Shown here: positions 1-5,351 of the stretch, piece by piece
Position numbering within the stretch: the stretch's first letter is position 1
How the letters are laid out: each line of letters begins with the position of its first letter
Source of the DNA: Spirochaetota bacterium
GTDB lineage: Bacteria > Spirochaetota > Spirochaetia > SZUA-6
Length of the DNA stretch: 5,351 nucleotides
Reading direction: 5' to 3'
Assembly: GCA_003641675.1 (NCBI GenBank)
Contig: QNBI01000170.1
Span: forward strand, 1-5,351
The notes under the pieces: generated by a model
Told to the model about the DNA's origin: nothing
Seen by the model: the letters and a program-made list of their open reading frames with translations, nothing else
The model's database searches: none
Made by a program: the position numbers and the translations under genes

Positions 1-669
1 GTCTATCTTCGGTTTTTCACCGTAGTAATCGGGATTTGCTTCCAGTACAACTTCTTCATCCCTCTTAAAGGATACTACCTTGTACGGGCCTAAACCCACA
101 AGTTTACCGCCATTAAGTTCTTCGGGGTTCTGGATAATTTTATCCGCAGGATACACATTTGGATTTTCCGGAAAGTAAGGAACCGTTGCAACTAATGACG
201 GAAAATATGCGACGGGCCCTGTAAGGTTAAACCTTACCGTATAATCATCGATAACATCTACCGACTTCACAAAATCCGTAACGAGCCATGAAGGATCACC
301 CTTTAATCTCATTACACGGTCTATCGTCCACTTTACAGCTTTTGCATTAAAAGGTGTTCCGTCTGTAAACTTTACATCCTTTCTAAGCTTAAAGGTGAAC
401 TGGTCACTTGCTGCATTTGCCTTATAACTCACTGCAAGTCCCGGCACAAGATTAGTTTTCCCGGGAGGATAACTTAAAAGTCCCTGATATATATTCTGAA
501 AGATTTCCCAGGTGTGGAAATCGTACGCACTGGCCGGGTCTAAGTCTGTTACCTTTTCTGTTGTCCCGTATACCAGTGTCTTTACTTCCGGTTTCTTTTT
601 AACACAACCGCTTAAGAACAAAGACATCACTACAAGCATTAAAAATGCTACTTTGAAGAAATACTTCAT
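1..669 (-). CDS. ABC transporter substrate-binding lipoprotein, family 5 (peptide/nickel type), N-terminal part
   Basis: Extracytoplasmic solute-binding lipoprotein that would capture oligopeptides, or another family 5 ligand such as nickel or a sugar, and deliver it to an ABC permease. The first 223 codons are visible; the frame is still open at the left edge. Family members usually run to about 500-550 residues, so roughly 40% is seen. Residues 1-22 are a lipoprotein signal peptide: Lys2 and Lys6, a hydrophobic stretch, then lipobox LSGC with the lipidated Cys22, followed by KKK. The mature part opens with TLVYGTTEKVTDLDP. The family 5 signature is clear at about residues 91-119 (FTFKLRKDVKFTDGTPF, then the AKAVKWTIDRV helix). 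Residues 191-217 (GLGPYKVVSFKRDEEVV, then ANPDYYG) match the usual 'G-GPY...NPDYWG' block. The ATG start is fixed by the signal peptide and a strong Shine-Dalgarno 5 nt upstream. The ligand cannot be read from this half. Permease and ATPase genes, if present, would lie off the left edge. Confidence 0.93.
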   Translation of the reverse strand, partial: MKYFFKVAFLMLVVMSLFLSGCVKKKPEVKTLVYGTTEKVTDLDPASAYDFHTWEIFQNIYQGLLSYPPGKTNLVPGLAVSYKANAASDQFTFKLRKDVKFTDGTPFNAKAVKWTIDRVMRLKGDPSWLVTDFVKSVDVIDDYTVRFNLTGPVAYFPSLVATVPYFPENPNVYPADKIIQNPEELNGGKLVGLGPYKVVSFKRDEEVVLEANPDYYGEKPKID

Positions 670-674
670 CTCTT

Positions 675-681
675 CCTCCTT
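675..681 (-). promoter_or_regulatory. Strong Shine-Dalgarno for the substrate-binding lipoprotein gene
   Basis: On the minus strand AAGGAGG lies 5 nt before the ATG at 669. It is a near-complete anti-16S match and fixes the start that gives the intact lipoprotein signal peptide. Confidence 0.85.
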
Positions 682-695
682 ACATTATAATAGTT

Positions 696-709
696 TTTAA
701 CGTTTAACG
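696..709. repeat. Tandem 7-nt direct repeat at the promoter
   Basis: Plus-strand TTTAACG occurs twice head to tail (696-702 and 703-709); on the coding strand this reads CGTTAAA CGTTAAA. It overlaps the downstream half of the candidate -10 box and the expected transcription start near 700, a position where an operator could act. The repeat is seen directly; a regulatory role is inference, and with AT-rich units chance is possible. Confidence 0.4.
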
Positions 710-735
710 ATAATGGAAAGAGATAACTCTGTCAA
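707..735 (-). promoter_or_regulatory. Candidate housekeeping-sigma promoter for the lipoprotein gene
   Basis: On the minus strand a perfect TTGACA (735-730) is followed after exactly 17 nt by TATCGT (712-707, four of six matches to TATAAT). Transcription would start near 700, giving a leader of about 30 nt that contains the AAGGAGG site. It lies in the 81-nt gap after the PLP enzyme gene, the only gap in the window large enough for a promoter. This suggests that the lipoprotein gene opens a separate transcription unit. A second, perfect TATAAT (689-684) sits closer to the gene but has no convincing -35 and would start RNA inside the Shine-Dalgarno. Confidence 0.5.
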
Positions 736-758
736 TACAGCAAAGATTTTTCAGAGTT
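725..758 (-). repeat. 7-bp inverted repeat straddling the PLP-enzyme stop codon
   Basis: On the minus strand AACTCTG (758-752) pairs with CAGAGTT (731-725) across a 20-nt loop. It spans the TGA stop at 753-751 and encloses most of the candidate TTGACA box. The stem is short, the loop is long, and the bases that follow (ATCTCTTTCC) are not a clean U tract, so it is at best a weak terminator or an accidental repeat. Confidence 0.25.
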
Positions 759-2217
759 TTTCCAGAAGGCCTGTGCGTCTGTTAAACTCCTCTATATATT
801 CATCCCACTCCGAAACCTGAGAAAAAGTTTCATCCCAGAATTCCGGTTTCCACAGCTCGTTCAATTCCTCTATGGTTTTTCCCTGCTGCTCTATCCAGGT
901 GAAATATTTAAAGTTATGTATGGATTTCCTGTCGTAATAGTTGAGTTCTTTCATATAGTCTGTTTTCACATCCAGAAAATCTCTTCTGTAATGGACATCC
1001 GCCTCTTGTTCCGTGTAATCTCCTTGCATCTCTCTCTGTTCGACAATCCTGGACCTGTATAAGTCTGCAGAATCTGTAAGTACTGTAAATACCACATCAT
1101 TTTCATCGTATTCAAAGTACTTTGACACTTTAATTGCAGCAAGAAGATTTGCAATACTGGATATACCTAAAAGTTCAAGGCTATCTACAAAATCTTTATT
1201 AAACTTTTGATTAACAAGGTAGAATTTACCCTTATCTTCATTAAAGAGGCGAAGGAGATTCATACACTGCTGGTCGTGAATATCAACAACCATGTCCGTA
1301 TTTCTTGCATCGTGAATCCACGGTATGTGTTTATCTCCAATTCCCTCTATCTGATGCGCTCCGAAACCGTTTAAAAGTATTGTCGGACATTCAAGGCTCT
1401 CCGATGCCACAACTTTTATAGCAGGTTTTATTTTTTTAAGGTAGTCGCCTGCCGCTATTGTCCCGGCAGACCCTGTTGCTGAAACGAAGGCAGCCATCCT
1501 GCTTTTGCTGTCCTTTAACTTATTGTAAACCTCTTCAACTGCGCTTCCTGTATTGTAATAGTGCCATATGGAGTTGCCGAATTCATCAAACTGATTAAAA
1601 ATTACGTGGTCCGGTTTTGTATTTCTTATCTCCCAGCATTTATCGTATATCTCCTTTACATTGGACTCCGAACCGGGAGTTGCTATAACTTCGGCGCCAA
1701 TGGATTTTAACCAGTCGAACCGCTCCCTGCTCATCTCCTCCGGAAGAATCGCCACTGCTGTACATGCTAAAAGGGCACAGTCAAAAGCGCCGCCCCTGCA
1801 GTAATTACCCGTAGAAGGCCATACAGCTTTCTGCATAGTTGGGTCAAATTCCCCCGATACAAGCCTCGGCACAAGACACCCGAAAGCAGCCCCAACCTTA
1901 TGTGCTCCTGTGGGGAAATACTTTCCCACTAACCCTATTATACGGTTCTTGACTCCTGTGAATTTTTTTGGAAACTCAATATAGTTTACATCGCCGAACA
2001 GTCCTGTCTTAATATCGTTTTTCCAGGTAATTCTAAAGAGGTTTAACGGGTTAACATCCCAAAGTCCCACTTTTTTTAATTTTTCTTTTATTTTCTCCGG
2101 CACTAGTTCCGGATTTCTCTGCTGCTTAAAGGTGGGAATAATAATATTCCTCTCTCTTGCACGCTTTACCGCTTTTTCAAGTACATCCTCATTTACATGA
2201 TCTATTATCTTTTTCAC
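751..2217 (-). CDS. PLP-dependent fold-type-II enzyme, cysteine synthase/TrpB-like, reaction unknown
   Basis: Cytoplasmic PLP enzyme of 488 residues. The probable Schiff-base lysine is Lys107 in FPTGAHKVGAAFG, close to the 'HTGAHK' lysine site of tryptophan synthase beta. STGNYCRGGAF (residues 135-145) matches the substrate-binding 'TSGNTG' loop of cysteine synthases. SATGSAGTIAAGDYLK (246-261) fits the glycine-rich phosphate-binding loop. VLTDSADLYRSR (379-390) resembles the cysteine synthase 'PDSGERYLS' strand, making Ser383 the likely contact to the pyridine nitrogen. About 95 residues precede the lysine motif, and about 98 residues rich in aromatic and acidic residues follow the core, so it is much longer than cysteine synthase (about 310-330). 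This suits the family often named only 'pyridoxal-5'-phosphate-dependent protein beta subunit'. The start is GTG, 9 nt after AGGAGG; no ATG lies near the N-terminus. It begins 18 nt after alr. A lyase, deaminase or beta-replacement reaction on an amino acid is plausible. OrtB-like thiolase subunits are an alternative, although no OrtA-like small partner is adjacent. The fold assignment is firm, the function is not. Confidence 0.9.
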   Translation of the reverse strand: MKKIIDHVNEDVLEKAVKRARERNIIIPTFKQQRNPELVPEKIKEKLKKVGLWDVNPLNLFRITWKNDIKTGLFGDVNYIEFPKKFTGVKNRIIGLVGKYFPTGAHKVGAAFGCLVPRLVSGEFDPTMQKAVWPSTGNYCRGGAFDCALLACTAVAILPEEMSRERFDWLKSIGAEVIATPGSESNVKEIYDKCWEIRNTKPDHVIFNQFDEFGNSIWHYYNTGSAVEEVYNKLKDSKSRMAAFVSATGSAGTIAAGDYLKKIKPAIKVVASESLECPTILLNGFGAHQIEGIGDKHIPWIHDARNTDMVVDIHDQQCMNLLRLFNEDKGKFYLVNQKFNKDFVDSLELLGISSIANLLAAIKVSKYFEYDENDVVFTVLTDSADLYRSRIVEQREMQGDYTEQEADVHYRRDFLDVKTDYMKELNYYDRKSIHNFKYFTWIEQQGKTIEELNELWKPEFWDETFSQVSEWDEYIEEFNRRTGLLEKL

Positions 2218-2226
2218 TCGTATTAA

Positions 2227-2232
2227 CCTCCT
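2227..2232 (-). promoter_or_regulatory. Shine-Dalgarno supporting the GTG start of the PLP enzyme
   Basis: Minus-strand AGGAGG, 9 nt before the GTG at 2217-2215 and 3 nt after the alr stop codon. It justifies the GTG start, gives the last gene of the run strong independent initiation, and places its ribosome site almost on the alr stop. Confidence 0.75.
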
Positions 2233-2235
2233 AAT

Positions 2236-3369
2236 CTATACTATATATACACGAGGGACACGCTTGGTTATAAGCAGAGTCACCTCGTATGGTATGGTCT
2301 CTGTCATGCGCGCTATATCATCTGCATCCAGGGGATTCTCCGCTTTACCGCTCCCTTTCCTTCCGAAAAGTATGGCATCGTCATATAGTTTAACATCGGA
2401 TCTCGGGCCTAAGTCCGCCATACATTGGTCCATGCATATGCGGCCCACAATAGGATACAATTTTCCCCGTATTAGAACCTTACCCCGGTTGGATAGAAGC
2501 CTATTATAACCATCACCATAGCCTGCTGCAAGGGTTGTTATGACTGTTTCCCTCTTTGTTTTATATATCATACCGTAGGAAATGGGTGTACCGGCTTTTA
2601 CCCTCTTTAAAAATACAACCTTTGTCTTAAACTCCATAACAGGCTTAACAGGGACTTTCTTCTTTACAGAGTCTGCAATTCCATCCGGATAATAGCCATA
2701 GACCAATAGTCCGGGCCTTACCATATCCATATGCGATTCCGGAACAGTGAGCAAAGCATCGGAATTAGCCGCATGCAAAACCCCTGGGAGTATTCCCTTA
2801 TCCCTGACTTTACCCACCCAGTAGTTAAATATCTTTATCTGTTTCTTTGTAAAATAAGCGTCTGTACTGCCGGATGCAGGAAAATGTGTACATATCCCTC
2901 CGAGTCTAAGATTCTTATTCTTGCTTACCTCCTCTGCAAGAGGAGGCAGATTTTCGGGGCTGCAGCCTATTCTGCCCATTCCCGTATCCACCTTTAAGTG
3001 CAGAACAGAAACCGTATTCTGCCTTCGTGCTTCACTGGAAAAAAGAATTATTAGCTTTTCATCTCCGACAAAGCACTCTATCCCTTCATTCACCAGTACT
3101 GGTATCTCTTCCGGCAGCGGCAGGCTATATAAAAGAATCCGACTTGCTATACCTGCATTACGGAGTTCAACAGCTTCATCTGTATTAGACACACCGAAAG
3201 TGGTAATTCCTAAAGCTTCGGCAGTTTTTGCTACGGCAACGGCCCCATGCCCGTAGGCATTCGCCTTAATACTCAAGGCTATAGATACAGTGGGACCTAT
3301 ATACCGTTTTATGGCTTTGAGGTTATCCCTTAGTATATTAAGATTTATAACTGCCCTTGTAGCACGCAA
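2236..3369 (-). CDS. alr: Alanine racemase
   Basis: PLP-dependent racemase that interconverts L- and D-alanine, supplying D-Ala for peptidoglycan in the cytoplasm. It has 377 residues, normal for the family. The N-terminal TIM barrel carries the PLP lysine Lys35 in SIKANAYGHG, VDTGMGRIG (127-135), HAANSDAL (199-206) and MVRPGLLVYG (216-225). The C-terminal beta domain carries the second catalytic base Tyr265 in PISYGMIYKT, AAGYGDGYNR (281-290), GRICMDQCMADLG (309-321) and the closing PYEVTLLITKRVPRVY. The start is TTG: no ATG occurs until residue 131, beyond the catalytic lysine, and MRATRAVINL aligns with the usual 'RPTWAEINLDAL' beginning. The ribosome site is weak (GGGA at 3382-3379, 9 nt away). 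The gene begins 16 nt after the leuD stop, so translation may depend on ribosomes finishing leuD. All key residues are present, so it looks functional. A broader-specificity amino acid racemase cannot be excluded from sequence alone. Confidence 0.96.
   Translation of the reverse strand: MRATRAVINLNILRDNLKAIKRYIGPTVSIALSIKANAYGHGAVAVAKTAEALGITTFGVSNTDEAVELRNAGIASRILLYSLPLPEEIPVLVNEGIECFVGDEKLIILFSSEARRQNTVSVLHLKVDTGMGRIGCSPENLPPLAEEVSKNKNLRLGGICTHFPASGSTDAYFTKKQIKIFNYWVGKVRDKGILPGVLHAANSDALLTVPESHMDMVRPGLLVYGYYPDGIADSVKKKVPVKPVMEFKTKVVFLKRVKAGTPISYGMIYKTKRETVITTLAAGYGDGYNRLLSNRGKVLIRGKLYPIVGRICMDQCMADLGPRSDVKLYDDAILFGRKGSGKAENPLDADDIARMTETIPYEVTLLITKRVPRVYIV
2928..2946. repeat. Perfect 8-bp hairpin inside alr
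   Basis: Plus-strand CCTCCTCT, loop GCA, then AGAGGAGG: a perfect inverted repeat with a 3-nt loop. In the alr mRNA it encodes Pro-Pro-Leu-Ala-Glu-Glu (residues 142-147), and its 3' arm contains the Shine-Dalgarno-like AGGAGG. No U tract follows, so it is not a terminator. Its central 15 nt are identical to the inverted repeat in leuC at 5196-5210. Confidence 0.6.
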
Positions 3370-3385
3370 TCTGTACTTTCCCAGG

Positions 3386-4024
3386 TTATACGGAGAAATT
3401 GTTTAAATACGGAAGCTCTGCCGCTTTTTCTCTAATTTCATTTTCATTGCTTAGAAGCACGGAAGTAGTATCCCAGGTTCCGGATAAAAATACCTGTCTG
3501 GCGGAGTTCGATATTCCTATTCTATACTCTTTACCACCCGCACCATTATCATTTTTAATACTTAAAGTTTTTTTATCCAGATTAATCGTAAGGATAGTTT
3601 CCGGGTTTTCCTTAACTATACTCATAATTTCATTAACCGGTTTTTCCTCCAGAGTAACAGCAGGAATACCGAGAGCAGTACAGTTTCCCAAAAATATTTC
3701 GGCAAATGATTCCCCGATAATTGCCTTAATACCTGCGCGCATAAGCGACTGCGGTGCATGCTCTCTGGAAGAACCGCAGCCGAAATTTTTATTCACTATT
3801 AAAATACCCGCCCCTTTATATCTCTTATCGTTAAAGGGGTGCTTCAACTCTTTACCATCTTTATCGAACCGTTCATCGTAAAATGCAAAATCACCAAGCT
3901 TGTCAAAAGTGACAGCTTTAAGGTACCTGGCCGGTATTATCCTGTCCGTATCTATATCATCGCCCGGAAGGGGAAGCCCCCTTTCTTCTATAATGTTTCT
4001 TACACTTTCATTATTAGCTTTCAT
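3386..4024 (-). CDS. leuD: 3-isopropylmalate dehydratase small subunit
   Basis: Small subunit of isopropylmalate isomerase. With LeuC it converts 2-isopropylmalate to 3-isopropylmalate through dehydration and rehydration in leucine biosynthesis (cytoplasm). It has 212 residues, near the 200 usual for the bacterial form that carries the long C-terminal tail, and larger than the roughly 165-residue archaeal-type LeuD. PLPGDDIDTDRIIPARYLK (18-36) is the conserved N-terminal block. NFGCGSSREHAPQSL (80-94) is the swivel-domain substrate loop that reads the gamma-group of isopropylmalate. ESFAEIFLGNCTALGIP (105-121) and the tail SGTWDTTSVLL (181-191) with ELPYL also match. The start is ATG at 4024, with GGAG 7 nt upstream. 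It begins 18 nt after leuC ends and is followed 16 nt later by alr rather than by leuB. The gene is complete and shows no anomaly. Confidence 0.97.
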   Translation of the reverse strand: MKANNESVRNIIEERGLPLPGDDIDTDRIIPARYLKAVTFDKLGDFAFYDERFDKDGKELKHPFNDKRYKGAGILIVNKNFGCGSSREHAPQSLMRAGIKAIIGESFAEIFLGNCTALGIPAVTLEEKPVNEIMSIVKENPETILTINLDKKTLSIKNDNGAGGKEYRIGISNSARQVFLSGTWDTTSVLLSNENEIREKAAELPYLNNFSV

Positions 4025-4031
4025 ACCAGTT

Positions 4032-4035
4032 CTCC
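4032..4035 (-). promoter_or_regulatory. Ribosome-binding site of leuD
   Basis: Minus-strand GGAG 7 nt before the leuD ATG, inside the 18-nt leuC-leuD gap. A second purine run, AGGAGT (4044-4039), overlaps the leuC TAG stop and lies about 14 nt from the ATG, too far to be the main site. Confidence 0.6.
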
Positions 4036-4042
4036 ATAACTC

Positions 4043-5351
4043 CTATATAAAATCACGTACATCAGCTACTTCACCGGCAACAGCCGCTGCTGCAACCATT
4101 GCAGGGCTCATGAGTAAAGTTCTTCCTGTTGGCGAACCCTGCCTTCCTATAAAATTCCTGTTGGAGGAACTCGCGCTTATCTCTCTTCCGTGAAGCTTAT
4201 CCGGATTCATTGCCAGACACATGGAACAGCCTGCATGTCTCCATTGGAAACCCGCCTCGGTAAAAATTTTATCCAGGCCTTCTTTTTTGGCCATAGCAGC
4301 AACTTGCTTGGAACCCGGGACTGCAAGAGCTCTTACTCCCGGTGCAACTTTCTTCCCCTTTACAACAGCGGCAGCCTCACGCAGATCGCTTATTCTCCCG
4401 TTTGTACATGAACCTATAAAGGCTACGTCAATTTTAGTTCCCTTTATCGGCTCACCCTCTTTAAAACCCATATGATCATACGCTCTGGATGCAGTTTCCC
4501 TATCCTCTACTTCCGACAACCTTGGTATTCTATCCGAGACCCCCAGAGCCTGACCCGGATTTATACCCCATGTAACCATAGGTTCTAAATTATCAGCGTT
4601 CAAAAGAAACTCATCATCATACTCTGCGTCACTGTCCGAGGCGATACTCTTCCAGAAAGAAACAGCCCTGTTGAAGTCTTCACCTTTCGGTGCATATTTC
4701 CGCCCCTTTATATACTCAAATGTAATATCATCAGGATTGATGTATCCCGCTCTGGCTCCGCCCTCTATGCTCATGTTGCATATCGTGAGCCTTCCCTCCA
4801 TTCCGAGATTTTCAATAGCAGGACCGGAGTACTCATATGCAAAACCTATTCCTCCCTTTACCCCTAACTCGGCAATTAGCTTAAGTATTATATCCTTAGC
4901 GTAAACCCCTCTTTTAAGACTTCCGTTTATTGTAATTTTCCTCACCATGGGTTTACTTATCGATAATGTCTGTGTAGCAAGAACATCCCTTATCTGCGAA
5001 GTACCGATACCGAAGGCTATTGTTCCGAGAGCACCGTGTGTAGATGTATGAGAATCTCCGCAAACTACCGTCATCCCGGGCTGTGTAATCCCTAATTCCG
5101 GGCCTATAATATGAACTATTCCCTGATATTCCGTATTAAGATTAAAAAATCTAATACCGAACTCCTTCGCATTCTTCTCCAGAGCCTCAATCATTTCCTC
5201 TGCAAGAGGATCCTTAAAGGGTCTATCCTGGTTATCCGTTGGCACTATATGGTCCACAGTTGCAAATGTTCTCTCCGGATACATTACCTTTAACCCACGT
5301 TCTCTAAGCATTTGAAACGCCTGAGGCGATGTAACCTCATGTATGAGGTGA
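4043..5351 (-). CDS. leuC: 3-isopropylmalate dehydratase large subunit, N-terminus cut by window edge
   Basis: Catalytic [4Fe-4S] subunit of isopropylmalate isomerase, partner of LeuD. The frame is open to the right edge and 435 residues are visible. The first, [13 protein letters not shown], aligns with '[12 protein letters not shown]' at about residue 30 of Escherichia coli LeuC (466 residues), so only some 29 residues are missing. The ATG at 5311 is therefore an internal methionine, not the start. The cluster ligands are all present: Cys315 in FIGSCTNGR, and Cys375 and Cys378 in [10 protein letters not shown] (numbered from the first complete visible codon). Other landmarks are [60 protein letters not shown], the substrate and active-site block [12 protein letters not shown], and the final [19 protein letters not shown]. 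These place it in the bacterial LeuC class rather than aconitase or the shorter archaeal type. It is the first visible gene of the run. Its start, promoter and any leucine or T-box attenuator lie outside the window. Confidence 0.97.
   Translation of the reverse strand, partial: HLIHEVTSPQAFQMLRERGLKVMYPERTFATVDHIVPTDNQDRPFKDPLAEEMIEALEKNAKEFGIRFFNLNTEYQGIVHIIGPELGITQPGMTVVCGDSHTSTHGALGTIAFGIGTSQIRDVLATQTLSISKPMVRKITINGSLKRGVYAKDIILKLIAELGVKGGIGFAYEYSGPAIENLGMEGRLTICNMSIEGGARAGYINPDDITFEYIKGRKYAPKGEDFNRAVSFWKSIASDSDAEYDDEFLLNADNLEPMVTWGINPGQALGVSDRIPRLSEVEDRETASRAYDHMGFKEGEPIKGTKIDVAFIGSCTNGRISDLREAAAVVKGKKVAPGVRALAVPGSKQVAAMAKKEGLDKIFTEAGFQWRHAGCSMCLAMNPDKLHGREISASSSNRNFIGRQGSPTGRTLLMSPAMVAAAAVAGEVADVRDFI
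5196..5210. repeat. 15-nt hairpin sequence in leuC identical to one in alr
   Basis: Plus-strand TCCTCTGCAAGAGGA: a perfect 6-bp inverted repeat around GCA. It encodes Pro-Leu-Ala-Glu-Glu in leuC. The same 15 nt occur at 2930-2944 in alr, where the stem extends to 8 bp and the same pentapeptide is encoded in frame. Confidence 0.55.

Larger units (their letters stand above)
751..5351 (-). other. Probable operon leuC-leuD-alr-PLP enzyme
   Basis: Four same-strand genes are separated by 18 nt (4025-4042), 16 nt (3370-3385) and 18 nt (2218-2235). None of these gaps has space for a promoter or terminator, so co-transcription from a promoter beyond the right edge is likely. The run ends in an 81-nt gap without a clear terminator, so some read-through into the lipoprotein gene is possible. 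Confidence 0.75.

Noticed and set aside
512..700. 62-codon plus-strand frame overlapping the lipoprotein gene start
   Set aside because: It mostly mirrors the signal-peptide coding region of the lipoprotein gene, with no supporting domain.
719..730. AGAG-ATAA-CTCT as an intrinsic terminator
   Set aside because: The stem is only 4 bp and AT-containing, with no proper U tract; too weak to call.
966..1154. 62-codon minus-strand frame inside the PLP enzyme gene
   Set aside because: Alternate frame of a well-supported coding region; no ribosome site or motif.
2921..3256. 111-codon open frame on the plus strand
   Set aside because: Antisense to alr, low-complexity Ser-rich translation, no family resemblance.
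3399..3881. 160-codon open frame on the plus strand
   Set aside because: It lies antisense and wholly inside leuD, whose protein is unmistakable; its translation shows no recognisable domain.
3968..3983. AAGGGG-GCTT-CCCCTT hairpin in the leuD message
   Set aside because: A 6-bp stem about 40 nt into leuD, but it encodes the conserved Gly-Leu-Pro-Leu-Pro block, which explains the bases without a regulatory role.
4325..4334. AAGAGCTCTT 10-bp palindrome in leuC
   Set aside because: Short, within coding sequence, single copy in the window; expected by chance at this length.
5309..5311. ATG as the leuC start
   Set aside because: The frame continues upstream with [13 protein letters not shown], which is conserved LeuC sequence, so the true start lies beyond the right edge.

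Overview
The window is bacterial chromosomal DNA, and every gene in it reads on the minus strand (right to left). Five genes are visible: leuC (5' end cut by the right edge), leuD, alr, an uncharacterised PLP-dependent fold-type-II enzyme, and the first 223 codons of a peptide-type ABC transporter lipoprotein (3' end cut by the left edge). Alanine racemase (peptidoglycan D-Ala supply), purine-rich Shine-Dalgarno sequences and a lipobox signal peptide all point to a bacterium. Base composition is moderately AT-leaning by eye. I cannot assign a phylum from the sequence alone.

Right block (5351 to 751): leuC, leuD, alr and the PLP enzyme form a tight run with gaps of 18, 16 and 18 nt and no room for internal promoters, so they very probably share one transcript whose promoter lies beyond the right edge. 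LeuC and LeuD are the large and small subunits of 3-isopropylmalate dehydratase (leucine biosynthesis). leuB, which commonly accompanies leuCD, is absent from its usual place. Alr follows, using a TTG start and a weak ribosome site. The last gene starts with GTG behind a strong AGGAGG; it has a TrpB-like TGAHK lysine motif and a cysteine-synthase-like core, but its reaction is not known to me.

Left block (750 to 1): an 81-nt gap holds a candidate promoter (TTGACA, 17-nt spacer, TATCGT), a 7-nt tandem repeat and a strong Shine-Dalgarno. It leads into a family 5 (dipeptide/oligopeptide/nickel) substrate-binding lipoprotein, which looks like the first gene of a separate transcription unit continuing off the left edge.

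Most of the window is ordinary metabolism. The points worth a second look are the PLP enzyme coupled to alr and leuCD, and an identical 15-nt perfect hairpin sequence found in both alr and leuC. There is no gene-free stretch longer than 81 nt, and I saw no RNA gene, mobile element or CRISPR array.
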